In this document: piece by piece, positions 1-8,012 of the stretch | Layout of the letters: every line of letters begins with the position of its first letter | Position numbering within the stretch: the first letter of the stretch is position 1 | NCBI GenBank assembly: GCA_002869895.2 | Contig: NEWP02000027.1 | Location: 31,545 to 76,083 of the forward strand | DNA from: Nitrospira sp. CG24E | GTDB taxonomy: Bacteria > Nitrospirota > Nitrospiria > Nitrospirales > Nitrospiraceae | Direction: 5' to 3' | Length of the DNA: 44,539 nucleotides | Made by a program: the position numbers and the translations under genes | The notes under the pieces: generated by a model | Database searches by the model: none | What the model saw: only the letters and a program-made list of their open reading frames with translations | Told to the model about the DNA's origin: nothing

Positions 1-17
1 CTCCGGTTTCGATTCAC

Positions 18-55
18 CTGCGGCCTTGCTGGACGACTCCTTTGAACGTCCTGCG
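18..55 (+). repeat. Right end of the ~125-bp hairpin repeat, cut by the window edge
   Basis: The block CTGCGGCCTTGCTGGACG followed by a T-rich stretch and GAACGTCCTGCG matches the right ends of the full copies at 23104-23227 and 37192-37317. The left half is either outside the window or degenerate between 1 and 17. The terminal sequence AACGTCCTGC differs from the AGCATCCTGC and AACAGCCTGC ends of the other copies, so if this copy is complete its left arm should read GCAGGACGTT. Confidence 0.6.
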
Positions 56-109
56 AGAAAATCGTCTGGCACTTGCTTTGGCATCGCATTGCCACATTGA
101 GGAGGTATC

Positions 110-886
110 ATGGATTCACATGAACGAGCCATGGAACGCAGGCAGTTTCTGAAGGGGACGTTGGGAGCCGCAAGTCTTGTGGCCCTTGCAGGCTGCGATA
201 ACTTGTCGCAGAGCAGTTGGTTCCCTTCGATCTTGAGCAAGGCCGAGAAATTGACCGAGCGGGCGCAACGGGCTATCACACCGGCCAATGCGCTGGCGAA
301 AGAATATGGGGAGGCCGACATCTCGAAGGTGTTTCCGGCGAACGGTAATACGGACCCGGGCACGGGTGAGTATGCCGAGCATGTTGCGCAGAAGTTTGCG
401 AACTGGACGGTCATGGTCGGTGGCTTGGTTCAGACCCCTACGAGTTGGACACTCGCGGCGCTCAAAGAGTTGCCGTCGCGGACGCAGATTACCCGGCATG
501 ATTGTGTCGAAGGCTGGAGCGCAATCGGCAAGTGGACGGGGGTCCCGCTCGGCGATCTCATACGCCAGGTTCAACCCTTGCCGAATGCCCGCTATGCGGT
601 CCTCTATTGTGCAGACGTGGATGAAGACGGGGTGCCCTACTACGAGAGCATGGCTCTTGCCGACTGTTTTCACCCACAGACGATTCTAGCCTACGAATTG
701 AACAGCGCTCCCCTGGATATTCCCCATGGTGCGCCGATTCGCCTCCGTTTTGAACGCCAGCTTGGATACAAACAGGCGAAGTATCTGACGATGATCGAGT
801 TGGTGGAGACATTGTCCGGCATTAGAGGCGGGAAGGGCGGGTATTGGGAGGATGATCAGGGGTACGAGTGGTATGCGGGAATCTAG
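110..886 (+). CDS. Tat-exported molybdopterin-dependent oxidoreductase, sulfite oxidase/MsrP-like
   Basis: 258 aa, start set by a GAGGAGG ribosome site at 99-105. The N-terminus carries a twin-arginine motif (ERRQFLKG, residues 9-16) followed by a hydrophobic stretch ending in LAGC (C29), so it may be a Tat-exported lipoprotein. The body resembles the oxidoreductase molybdopterin-binding domain of the sulfite oxidase/YedY family: a conserved cysteine in TRHDCVEGWSAIGKW (C132) is in the position of the Mo-coordinating cysteine, followed by GVPLGDLI and a C-terminal GYKQAKYL block. Family members reduce oxidised methionine or oxidise sulfite-like substrates in the periplasm; the substrate here is unknown. 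No MsrQ-type haem membrane partner lies next to it, so the electron partner is not visible. The family is clear, the specific MsrP assignment is not. Confidence 0.85.
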   Translation: MDSHERAMERRQFLKGTLGAASLVALAGCDNLSQSSWFPSILSKAEKLTERAQRAITPANALAKEYGEADISKVFPANGNTDPGTGEYAEHVAQKFANWTVMVGGLVQTPTSWTLAALKELPSRTQITRHDCVEGWSAIGKWTGVPLGDLIRQVQPLPNARYAVLYCADVDEDGVPYYESMALADCFHPQTILAYELNSAPLDIPHGAPIRLRFERQLGYKQAKYLTMIELVETLSGIRGGKGGYWEDDQGYEWYAGI

Positions 887-889
887 GAA

Positions 890-1042
890 GTAGAAAGTAG
901 TCAGTAGGACGTAGGTTGAGGTTAAGGCTGTGGAAGGACAATGTGGAATCAGAGAAAAGGCATCATAGGTAAGCAACTCAATCTGTCACGACTGATCTAC
1001 ACAGCCTTAACCTCAACCTCAGCCTTCATAGGCGTCCTACTC
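890..1042. repeat. 7-nt-periodic inverted array spanning the start of the next gene
   Basis: The left arm reads in 7-mers from 890: GTAGAAA, GTAGTCA, GTAGGAC, GTAGGTT, GAGGTTA, AGGCTGT. The right arm (1001-1042) is its inverted form: ACAGCCT, TAACCTC, AACCTCA, GCCTTCA, TAGGCGT, CCTACTC. Positions 913-931 and 1001-1019 are perfect 19-bp inverted repeats, and 904-910 pairs with 1034-1040. The 69-nt loop holds the ribosome site and start codon of the lipoprotein gene at 941, and the right arm lies inside that gene's signal peptide. Confidence 0.85.
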
Positions 1043-2206
1043 CTTACCGGTTGCTTGTCGCCGATTGCCATTCATCGGGCGGTGATCGAGTATGATCGGA
1101 CGGTGAGTTATGTTGAAGCGGATCTCTTGCTCCTGAACATCGCACGTGCCCGTCACCATCGACCGGTGCACTTCACCGCGGTATCCAGCGTGGCTGCCAC
1201 GTTCGATTTTCGTACGAGCGCTGGGATCCGCGGTGGATTCGGACCTACGATCGCCTCGCGCGATCGGCCCTTGAATCTCGAATACAGCGCCAGCATCGCC
1301 GAGAATCCGACGATCACCATCGTCCCGATTACAGGAGAGGAGTTTACGAAACGTATTCTGCAGCCGCTGGATGAAGGCAAGTTCGAATTTCTCGTCCGGC
1401 AGGGCTACGATATCAACATGGTTCTGCGCCTCATGGCGCGCGGGATTGCGATCGACGATGAGAGCGGGCATGCCGTTTCGTTCAATGCGCCTTCGCAAGG
1501 CGAGGGCTACCTGGAATTTCGTCGCCGCCTCCTGCATCTGGCCGGGTTGGATGCGGAGCGAGCACTCTATGTCGGGCCGATCCTCTTCGAAGAGAGTCAC
1601 GCGGTCCGAACGAATCGCGCGCCGAATCCGGACGAAGTCGTAGCAGCCCTGGAAAAGGGCTTTCGCTGGGAAGGAGACAGAGAGGGAATGATCCACACGG
1701 TTCGTCGAAAAGCGGTCGGTCGATTGTTGGTTGCTAACTATGACCCGGCTCGCCTCTCGAACGAAGAACGGCGGTTGCTCCACGAAGAAGCGCAACGAGT
1801 CCCATTGGATTCTGTGTTGGTAGATATTCGTCCTGGCTCTCCGGGAGGCGAATACCCTCTACATGGATCGATCCTGCTTCGCAGTATGAACGCGATCATC
1901 GGATTCGTGGCCAAAAGCATCGAAGAGGAGATAGAAATGATGGTCGAACCTGACCCACGAACCAAGACGGTAGTGAGAAATCCTTCCAGAACGCTCGAAA
2001 TCGAAGAGTCCGATTCGAAGCCTGGCGACTTTGAATTTTCAGTGCTGTTCGACAGCCGGCACTATTCGATCCGCAAGTATCCTGTAAGCCAGGGTATGGT
2101 TCCGAGCTGGAACCAGGAGGCCTTTGCGGTCCTGTCGAACCTGTTCCAAATGACCGTGGCGGATCTCACCAAGTATCCGACACCGGCGATTGCAATTGCC
2201 AAATAG
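941..2206 (+). CDS. Predicted lipoprotein of unknown function
   Basis: 421 aa. The N-terminus is a lipoprotein signal (KQLNLSR n-region, hydrophobic core, LLTGC lipobox with C38). I recognise no catalytic domain. The remainder is soluble and mixed alpha/beta, with a conserved-looking early segment (YVEADLLLLNIARARHHRPVH, about residues 56-76) and a C-terminal region rich in charged residues. It is probably anchored in the periplasm or outer membrane. The only in-frame ATG start before the signal is 941, but its purine-rich site GGAAGGA ends 2 nt upstream, which is too close to be ideal. The start codon also sits in the loop of a 19-bp inverted repeat, so translation could be sensitive to RNA folding. 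The stretch encoding TALTSTSAFIGVLL in the hydrophobic core is the right arm of that repeat. Confidence 0.75.
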   Translation: MWNQRKGIIGKQLNLSRLIYTALTSTSAFIGVLLLTGCLSPIAIHRAVIEYDRTVSYVEADLLLLNIARARHHRPVHFTAVSSVAATFDFRTSAGIRGGFGPTIASRDRPLNLEYSASIAENPTITIVPITGEEFTKRILQPLDEGKFEFLVRQGYDINMVLRLMARGIAIDDESGHAVSFNAPSQGEGYLEFRRRLLHLAGLDAERALYVGPILFEESHAVRTNRAPNPDEVVAALEKGFRWEGDREGMIHTVRRKAVGRLLVANYDPARLSNEERRLLHEEAQRVPLDSVLVDIRPGSPGGEYPLHGSILLRSMNAIIGFVAKSIEEEIEMMVEPDPRTKTVVRNPSRTLEIEESDSKPGDFEFSVLFDSRHYSIRKYPVSQGMVPSWNQEAFAVLSNLFQMTVADLTKYPTPAIAIAK

Positions 2207-2262
2207 ATCCGCGCTTGATCCGGGGCCGTATGATACATGAAGTCGTGCATAAGGAGGGGGCC

Positions 2263-2781
2263 ATGGTACAGCGAATGTTGATCGGCATCAGCGCCTTCTT
2301 GATCGGGGTGCTCGTCACCTGGTTTGTAGCCAATGCGGCGGTCGGCACGAAGGCGCCGGACATTACAAATGAAACTTGGTTGAACAGCGCGCCCCTGCAT
2401 CTGTCTGACCTAAAGGGCAAGGTGGTGATGGTCGAGTTCTGGACCTTCGGCTGTTACAACTGTCGCAACGTCGAACCCTATGTGAAGCAATGGCATGAGA
2501 AGTATGAGGATAAAGGGTTCGTGATTATCGGCGTCCATTCGCCGGAATTTTCCTACGAACAGGACCTTACGAAGGTGAAACAATATATCCGAGAACACGA
2601 TATCCGCTTTCCGATCTCCATCGACAACGACTTCTCGACATGGAATCGTTATGGCAACCGGTACTGGCCTGCGATGTATCTGATCGACAAGCAGGGTGTG
2701 ATTCGCTACGTACGGATCGGCGAAGGCGGATATCAGGAGACGGAACGATTGATCCAATCGCTGCTGGCTGAGACATTCTAG
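2263..2781 (+). CDS. Membrane-anchored thioredoxin-like protein (TlpA/ResA type)
   Basis: 172 aa from the ATG at 2263, chosen because AAGGAGG lies at 2251-2257; an earlier in-frame ATG at 2215 lacks a site and would add 16 residues before the membrane segment. Residues 5-25 form an uncleaved signal anchor, followed by a periplasmic thioredoxin fold of the AhpC/TSA-Redoxin class. The redox motif is WTFGCYNC (C64 and C67, CYNC), and the cis-proline loop is visible as RYWPAMYLID. It probably reduces or oxidises periplasmic cysteines, for example in cytochrome c maturation or peroxide handling. It stands alone between the lipoprotein and the MarR gene, so its partner is not shown by context. Confidence 0.88.
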   Translation: MVQRMLIGISAFLIGVLVTWFVANAAVGTKAPDITNETWLNSAPLHLSDLKGKVVMVEFWTFGCYNCRNVEPYVKQWHEKYEDKGFVIIGVHSPEFSYEQDLTKVKQYIREHDIRFPISIDNDFSTWNRYGNRYWPAMYLIDKQGVIRYVRIGEGGYQETERLIQSLLAETF

Positions 2782-2995
2782 GCAGTGGTGGCCTCGCAAT
2801 GGTGCTTGGGTATCTATTCTGATCGGTTACTCTCGGTTGTGACTCGTTACTGAAGTATCTCCTGGTCCATCCGATATGTCGGTGGTGACCGTTCGGTCTC
2901 TGCTTCAATATTATTAGGTAGGGCTGGTCGGCACCGTCCGATTGCTCCTTCTCCGTCCTTTTCATTGTGGATATTGTAAATGTGATTCCGGAATC

Positions 2996-3025
2996 TTGAC
3001 GAGAGGCTCTTGTGCGCACTACACT
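2996..3025 (+). promoter_or_regulatory. Candidate sigma-70 promoter of the MarR-family gene
   Basis: TTGACG at 2996-3001 and TACACT at 3020-3025 are separated by 18 nt and lie 33 nt upstream of the MarR start codon. The rest of the 2782-3057 gap shows no open frame that I trust. Confidence 0.45.
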
Positions 3026-3057
3026 AACGAAATACTGGTATTTGGAGGGGAGCTTCT

Positions 3058-3750
3058 ATGGCTGAATTGCGCGTGCTGAATAAAGATAAAAAGTCGTCGA
3101 CAGTAAAAGATTCGGCTGCATTGACTACTCAATTGGCGGCCGGTCTCGAAAAAATCGGACTTGCCATGAAAAGCCGGACATGGCGCCGGGAAGGTCGAGC
3201 AGGCCTTGGTCCGTTACAACGGCAGGTTCTCATGCTGCTTCAGTCCAAGCCTGAGCAACGCGCACGAGTCTCTACCGTGGCGAACGAGTTGGCTGTCCGG
3301 CTCCCGACTGCTTCGGAAGTCATCGCGACGCTTGAACGGAAGCAGTTGGTTCGGCGGCGTCATGACATGAGCGATCGACGAGTTGTGGTGGCACAGTTGA
3401 CAGCCAAAGGGAATCGAGCCTGCACTCCGACGTCCCGTATGCCGGATCGGCTGGCAACTGCGACGGAGGCACTGTCTGAGCCGGAGCAGGTCATACTCCT
3501 CACGTCCCTTGTGAAGATGATTCGTAGCCTCCAAGAGCAGGGAGAGATTTCTGCCACGAGGATGTGCGTGTCCTGTCAGTTCTTTCGCCCGAATCAACAT
3601 GATAATGTCGAGCGGCCACATCACTGTGACTATCTGAAGGTTCCGTTCAGTGACAGTTCGCTCCGTCTTAATTGCCAGGTATACGAACCGGCGTCGACCG
3701 CACAGGTCAATCAGACGTGGGCGAGCTTTATCGGGTCCCGTACCGCCTAG
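3058..3750 (+). CDS. MarR-family regulator with a C-terminal four-cysteine domain
   Basis: 230 aa, start supported by GGAGGGG shortly upstream. Residues 20-160 form a MarR-type winged helix: helix-turn-helix around LGPLQRQVLMLLQSK to VSTVANELAVRLPTASEV, and the wing with the family signature DMSDRRVVVAQLTAKG (residues 103-118). After the dimerisation helices comes a tail of about 65 residues with C170, C173 (CVSC), H188-H189, C190 and C206, which could bind zinc or an iron-sulfur cluster. MarR proteins repress genes and release DNA when they bind a ligand or are oxidised; the cysteine tail suggests redox or metal sensing, which is inference. No obvious co-regulated partner is adjacent; the small membrane protein gene follows after 57 bp. 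Confidence 0.85.
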   Translation: MAELRVLNKDKKSSTVKDSAALTTQLAAGLEKIGLAMKSRTWRREGRAGLGPLQRQVLMLLQSKPEQRARVSTVANELAVRLPTASEVIATLERKQLVRRRHDMSDRRVVVAQLTAKGNRACTPTSRMPDRLATATEALSEPEQVILLTSLVKMIRSLQEQGEISATRMCVSCQFFRPNQHDNVERPHHCDYLKVPFSDSSLRLNCQVYEPASTAQVNQTWASFIGSRTA

Positions 3751-3807
3751 GGTCAGCGTTCCATTGCTTGGACCGGACTCTAGGAGGGCTTGGGGAAAGG
3801 GGGAATC

Positions 3808-4032
3808 ATGAGTAACGGAAAGACAGCCGCTCTGTTCAAGAAAGGCTCAGGTCGATTGCCGGAGGATGAATGGCTCGGGCCGGAGTCCCATATGCCGAAT
3901 CTGAATCGGGAGCTTCGACGCCGTGAACCGAGGAGAATGGGTCTCTCCTCCGGTCTGATCGTTGGTGCGATGTTTGCCGCTGGTGTGGCGGCCGGATGCC
4001 TGGTCATGCGCCTCTTCGACCGACGGTCTTAA
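3808..4032 (+). CDS. Small membrane protein of unknown function
   Basis: 74 aa from ATG 3808, with a G-rich site AAAGGGGG at 3797-3804 upstream. A TTG at 3790 with AGGAGG at 3782-3787 would add six residues but has only 2 nt spacing. The N-terminal half is hydrophilic and positively charged (NRELRRREPRRMG), and a single transmembrane segment, GLIVGAMFAAGVAAGCLVM, lies near the C-terminus, followed by RLFDRRS. It looks like a tail-anchored inner-membrane protein. I recognise no family. It is close downstream of the MarR gene and on the same strand. Confidence 0.6.
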   Translation: MSNGKTAALFKKGSGRLPEDEWLGPESHMPNLNRELRRREPRRMGLSSGLIVGAMFAAGVAAGCLVMRLFDRRS

Positions 4033-4112
4033 CCACTCCTAGCAGAATCTTCGAAAAACCTGCGAGCGACATTCTCGACAACTGCGAAGCCTGCCCGGCA
4101 TTTTCAATTCGG

Positions 4113-4661
4113 TCATTTTCGATACAAGAGGTGGTCGGCCTCAATTTGAGTGAGTAGATCGTCCAGTGCCGCCTGGACAGCACCCGCAATGGGGCTCCGG
4201 TCTGAAGCTGTGATCCATCGAACGCTCGATCCCTCCGTTTCTTTGTCCACCAGATAGGACTTGATCGCTGGTTTTCCAGAAGGACCCAGGGTTGACTCCA
4301 GGCGTAGCCGATAGTGGTAGTTGCCGTGGGATCGCATCGCGAGCCAGGCTTTGACGGTGAGGGTGACGTCGGCCGGTCTGTCGCTTACCGAGGCAAAGGT
4401 CTGGCGCGATTGGATATAGTCGATCACAGCAGAACGAAGATCCTGCGCCGGCCAGTCAAGTAATGTGATGCCTTGTCTGTGATCGGCTCCTTCCAGTGCG
4501 AGTGAGGGGACGAGTACCTGCAGCGATTGTGTGATGAGGTCGGATGAAACAGCCGGAGGTGTAGGGGTAACATGAATTCGGTGGACACAACCCCAGCTGA
4601 GCAATAGCAGTCCACCGAGAAGTATTCGAGAAGAATAGCGCAGAAGGCCTGCGCCGTTCAC
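4113..4661 (-). CDS. Predicted lipoprotein of unknown function
   Basis: 182 aa. A lipoprotein signal peptide ends in LLSWGC (C25), followed by a proline/threonine-rich spacer and a domain with alternating beta-strand pattern (ADVTLTVKAWLAMRS, then NYHYRLRLESTLG), reminiscent of small periplasmic lipoproteins that modulate envelope complexes. The start is a GTG at 4661 that overlaps the stop of the upstream lipoprotein gene (GTGA), so the two are translationally coupled. I do not recognise a named family. Confidence 0.75.
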   Translation of the reverse strand: MNGAGLLRYSSRILLGGLLLLSWGCVHRIHVTPTPPAVSSDLITQSLQVLVPSLALEGADHRQGITLLDWPAQDLRSAVIDYIQSRQTFASVSDRPADVTLTVKAWLAMRSHGNYHYRLRLESTLGPSGKPAIKSYLVDKETEGSSVRWITASDRSPIAGAVQAALDDLLTQIEADHLLYRK

Positions 4662-5143
4662 GGATTCGTCGTGGGAGTCGGAGGATTCAGGATGTCCAAA
4701 TCTCTCAAGGCGCGCAGGGCCTGTTCACGGTGGGGCCGATCTGTGGGATTCGTATAGGTGTCGATGACACGGCGATAGGTCGTGCGGGCTTGGGGGTACT
4801 GGCGCTTGATGGTAAAGTATTGGCCCAGCGCGAGCCAGTTTGTGGCTGCGGCTTCGTTGGCGGTCTTCATCAAAGCAAATTCCCGTTCGACTGTCGTGGT
4901 GCCTTGTTGGCCTGCTCGTTTTCTAACCGTGTCTCCCATCTCGCTCGCCATGGCTTCAATCTGCTCATTGTCTCGGATCGCGGATTCCACCCGATTGGTT
5001 TTCAGGTTGTCATAGAACGCCTCGGCATGACTCTTAATCAGATTGGCCCGTTCTTGATAGGTGTCGTGGGCGCAATTCGCGAGTAGCAGGCTGCAGGCAA
5101 CGAGTAGCATGAATCTGTACGATGTAAATCGTGGTCTTGTCAT
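4658..5143 (-). CDS. Predicted TPR-like lipoprotein
   Basis: 161 aa, ATG 5143 with AAGGAG about 10 nt upstream. The lipobox is LLANC (C24). The mature part is all-helical; the C-terminal half (WLALGQYFTIKRQYPQARTTYRRVIDTY) reads like one or two tetratricopeptide-type helical hairpins, and the tail is proline/threonine-rich. It overlaps the next lipoprotein gene by 4 bp, so the two products probably work together at the envelope. Function is unknown. Confidence 0.75.
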   Translation of the reverse strand: MTRPRFTSYRFMLLVACSLLLANCAHDTYQERANLIKSHAEAFYDNLKTNRVESAIRDNEQIEAMASEMGDTVRKRAGQQGTTTVEREFALMKTANEAAATNWLALGQYFTIKRQYPQARTTYRRVIDTYTNPTDRPHREQALRALRDLDILNPPTPTTNP

Positions 5144-5257
5144 GAACCTTGCTCCTTAAGTCCTGCCAGGTGAGATTGCATGCCGCTCAATGGAGATCAT
5201 CCTACCGAATTCGGAGAAGAAACGCGACCTGGTGCTGTGGACCTCTCATGTCCTCTA

Positions 5258-5286
5258 GTGACACATGCGTCTGAAGTATGGTAATA
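5258..5286 (+). promoter_or_regulatory. Possible promoter of tRNA-Glu
   Basis: GTGACA at 5258-5263 and GTAATA at 5281-5286 are 17 nt apart, with the tRNA starting 28 nt after the -10 element. The match to consensus is moderate. Confidence 0.3.
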
Positions 5287-5314
5287 ACCCACCGCATTCT
5301 ACAAGCCCTGTTTT

Positions 5315-5392
5315 GTCCCCATCGTCTAGCCTGGCCTAGGACATTGCCCTTTCAAGGCAGTAACACGGGTTCAAATCCCGTTGGGGACACCA
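5315..5392 (+). tRNA. tRNA-Glu (anticodon TTC)
   Basis: The acceptor stem GTCCCC (5315-5320) pairs with GGGGAC (5383-5388). The anticodon loop CTTTCAA at 5349-5355 gives anticodon TTC at 5351-5353, closed by TTGCC/GGCAG. The T arm carries ACGGGTTCAAATCCCGT. The 3' CCA (5390-5392) is encoded. The D arm has TAGCCTGGCCTAGGA, as in other tRNA-Glu genes. No integrase or repeated tRNA 3' end was seen downstream. Confidence 0.96.
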
Positions 5393-5798
5393 ACCTTAGA
5401 CCCTTCCTACCAGTTCGAAGTCACGCGAGATCTTACCCTTGCCGTAGAAACGCTTGAAATGTCTCATGGTTGGTAGCGCCTTGGCAGATCTGAATCGGCC
5501 GTAGACTTTTCGAAGGGGGCTCTACCCCTCCAAAGCTGCATAGATTCCTCGCGTCTTCCACAGTATTTTTACAACAAGCAGCAGTATTCATGGGGTGCCT
5601 ATGGTGCGATGCCATAGACGGAATTTTGTACGACTTTCTAGTGGGAGGTTTCCAGGACGAAGGCAGCGGCAAGCCTGGACGAGGCATTGTCCCTCCTGCG
5701 GACGTTGGTTGATAAAGCAGGACCCCACGGCACCCTGGGTCTGTTTCTGTGGATGGCTGAGTGGATAGGCGCATCGTCAACAAGGGGAGGAGCGCATC
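5393..5798. other. Gap without a convincing gene
   Basis: Open frames here lack ribosome sites and family features. A short hairpin AGGGGG-CTCT-ACCCCT lies around 5515-5528. TTGTCC followed after 17 nt by TGATAA (about 5688-5716) could be a weak promoter for the 48-aa gene at 5799. Confidence 0.4.
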
Positions 5799-5945
5799 AT
5801 GAGTCACGCAGTCCTCAACGATTTCCGGGCTGGATTTTTTCTGATGGTGGGCTTGGCCCTATTGGTCTTCATCTGTGCGATTGCGGCGGTAAGTGCCGTC
5901 ATGCGCCCGGCTCGATGGGCCGATCGAAAGCTGGCCCAATTCTAA
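5799..5945 (+). CDS. 48-aa single-pass membrane peptide
   Basis: A short frame with a strong ribosome site (AAGGGGAGG, 5782-5790, 8 nt before ATG 5799). The product starts MSHAVLNDFRAGFF, continues with a long hydrophobic helix (LMVGLALLVFICAIAAVSAV) and ends with a basic tail (RPARWADRKLAQF), so its C-terminus is probably cytoplasmic by the positive-inside rule. No family is recognised. Being under 60 codons it is easily missed by gene callers. The ribosome site and coherent membrane topology argue that it is real. Confidence 0.65.
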   Translation: MSHAVLNDFRAGFFLMVGLALLVFICAIAAVSAVMRPARWADRKLAQF

Positions 5946-6420
5946 CCTGGACCCCCTGTGTCTTGGAGTGGAGCTTAGAGCCTTGCGAGACTCACAGGTT
6001 CTTCTCGATTCGCCCCTTCCATCTCTTCCCTGGCTGGCGTCCTCTGATCTGCCGAGGGTCTGCGTGAGAACCACGGTATTCTCTGAGAGCTTTCGGTGAC
6101 GGTGGAACCTCTCGGGAGATGTGCCACTCTGATTCTGGTAAACCTGTTTCTTGACCAAGGGGATTATGTACGAGTCCCTGTAGGGTTTTTCTGATCGCCG
6201 TATCTGTCCCCCTACAGGCCCCAATCCAAAACTGCAAATCTGCGCTCGTCCAACTGTATGATTTCCAGACTCTTGACGTTCTACGCCCGCTCGGCATGAG
6301 GGTTGCTTATGTACTAGTACGTATAGCAAGGCAGGGTGAAGAAGAGACACCTGCGCCAAGAGAATAGGTTTGGTTGTCTGAATTGTGCCAGGCCTGTTCG
6401 ATAAACCGCGGGAGGGTACG
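5946..6420. other. Gap upstream of the ankyrin gene
   Basis: No convincing gene. A perfect 10-bp palindrome GTACTAGTAC at 6311-6320, inside a longer near-palindrome (6308-6325), could be an operator. It lies about 100 nt before the ankyrin start. Confidence 0.4.
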
Positions 6421-7455
6421 ATGTCACAACGGTGGATGGTGCTGATGGCGACGTTCGGACTGGTGCCGATACTCCTAGCTATGAGGCCGGTGGATGATGC
6501 GTTGCTCAAGGCATCGTTCAAGGGGGATCTTGGCGAGGTGAGCACGCTTCTCAAGAATGAGGCCGACGTCAATGCGGCGAATGCCGGCGGCTTCACTCCG
6601 CTCTATGTTGCAGCTGAGAAGGGGCATCGGAAGGCTGTCACGCTGCTGCTGGACAAGGGTGCAGAGGTGACGCAGACGACGATAGCCGGCGCGACTCCAC
6701 TCTACGTTGCGGCTGAAAAGGGACATTGGGAGATCGTGGCGCTGTTGCTGGCCCATGGCGCGGACATGATGCAGGCGACGACATCCGGCGCGACCCCGCT
6801 CATCATCGCATCCGAGCAGGGGCATCGGGATATTGTCGAACTGCTGTTGAGCCGCGGCGCAGAGGTGGGACAGGCAAAAGTGGATGGCACAACGTCGCTC
6901 TTTATGGCGGCCCAGCAGGGGCATCGGAACATTGCATCGCTGCTGCTGGCCCATAGTGCAGATGTGGAACAGGCAAGAAAGGACGGTGAGACTCCGCTCT
7001 TCGTCGCGACTCAGAACGGGCATCGAGATACTGTGGCACTGTTGTTGGGCAGTGGCGCTGACGTGAAGAAGAGCAGGAAGAACGATGGTGCAACTCCGCT
7101 CTTCATCGCGGCCCAGAATGGGCATCGAGGTACCGTGGGACTGTTGTTGAACAACGGCGCCGACGTAAGGCAGGCAAAAACGGATGGCACAACCCCGCTT
7201 ATCGTGGCGGCCGAGCAGGGGCATCTGGATATTGTTGCGATGCTGTTGGAGCGCGGCGCGGAGGTGAAGCAGGCAACGGTGGACAACAGCATGACCGCCT
7301 TGCATGTCGCCGCGTTACATGGGCATCGAAAGATCGTGGCGTTGCTGCTCAAGCATGGAGCGGACAAATCGATCAAGGCAACAACGGGGCATCGATCGGT
7401 GGATCTTGCTCGGCAGCAAGGCCACAGTGCCTTGCTGCGGATGCTGGAGCCGTGA
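6421..7455 (+). CDS. Secreted ankyrin-repeat protein (ten repeats)
   Basis: 344 aa from ATG 6421, chosen for the GGGAGGG site at 6410-6416; a GTG at 6385 would add 12 residues without a site. A signal peptide (residues 1-20, MVLMATFGLVPILLA) is followed by ten ankyrin units of 33-34 residues from about residue 24. Each centres on TPLxxAAExGHxxIVxLLLxxGA. Units 2-8 are also very similar at the DNA level (repeated GGGCATCG and CTGTTG blocks about 99 bp apart), which points to recent tandem duplication. Ankyrin repeats bind proteins; the export signal suggests a periplasmic or surface partner, unknown here. No enzyme domain is fused. It stands alone with long gaps on both sides. Confidence 0.9.
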   Translation: MSQRWMVLMATFGLVPILLAMRPVDDALLKASFKGDLGEVSTLLKNEADVNAANAGGFTPLYVAAEKGHRKAVTLLLDKGAEVTQTTIAGATPLYVAAEKGHWEIVALLLAHGADMMQATTSGATPLIIASEQGHRDIVELLLSRGAEVGQAKVDGTTSLFMAAQQGHRNIASLLLAHSADVEQARKDGETPLFVATQNGHRDTVALLLGSGADVKKSRKNDGATPLFIAAQNGHRGTVGLLLNNGADVRQAKTDGTTPLIVAAEQGHLDIVAMLLERGAEVKQATVDNSMTALHVAALHGHRKIVALLLKHGADKSIKATTGHRSVDLARQQGHSALLRMLEP

Positions 7456-7688
7456 GCCCATCGACTATTGTGAAAGAGGCGCACTTGTAGGGGCTCTGAC
7501 GCAGCTGGGCCGTATCGTAGACGGTGTCTCACCTCTTGTGGATAGTCGTCTCATACAGCGTAGCGGTCTGTTCCGGATTTTGCCGATGGCGACGCAAATC
7601 CTGTTGGCCTGCCCGGTACTTTTTCTTTGCTTCTTGAGGTTAAGGCGAGAGAGACGAAGGCAGGCTTGCGGCAAGACCAAGGGGAAAG

Positions 7689-8012
7689 CTAACCGGGCTG
7701 CTGCGGTGGTGGGTGAGGGAGTGGGGTTTCTACTTTATGCTGGAGTCCGATCTGATGGCGCAGCAGGTTGGACGCTTCTGCATTTTTGCCCATAGCGACG
7801 TCATGAGGAATAAGTGGAACTTCGAGGAAGAGAGACAGCGTACTCTCCGGCAGCGTAAGCGGACGGCGCAGCACCCACTTCCCTTTCGTGGGCGGGGTGT
7901 CGTTGGAGAAGGGGATTACCTCTCCCGTGCCGGCATTGAGTAGCATGGGGATGGTGGCTTTCTTCCATCGCTGAAAATTCCACAACCGTCGCCACATCTG
8001 AGATATCGCCAT
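7689..8012 (-). CDS. Small hypothetical protein, 107 aa
   Basis: The start ATG at 8012 has AAGGA six nt upstream on the minus strand. The product (MAISQMWRRLWNFQRWKKAT, then a central segment with GKWVLRRPLTLPE, ending PLPHPPPQQPG) shows a plausible codon pattern. It has no membrane segment, signal or known motif. The opposite strand also has open frames, but without ribosome sites. The rest of 7456-7688 holds nothing I can assign. Confidence 0.5.
   Translation of the reverse strand: MAISQMWRRLWNFQRWKKATIPMLLNAGTGEVIPFSNDTPPTKGKWVLRRPLTLPESTLSLFLEVPLIPHDVAMGKNAEASNLLRHQIGLQHKVETPLPHPPPQQPG

Noticed and set aside
5433-5807. Minus-strand frame after tRNA-Glu, possible integrase remnant
   Set aside because: No integrase motif, ribosome site or repeated tRNA 3' end was seen.
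7976-7997. Near-identical 19-mer shared with 37626-37645 (AAATTCCACAACCGTCGCC)
   Set aside because: 18 of 19 bases match, but one such match is expected by chance in a window this size.
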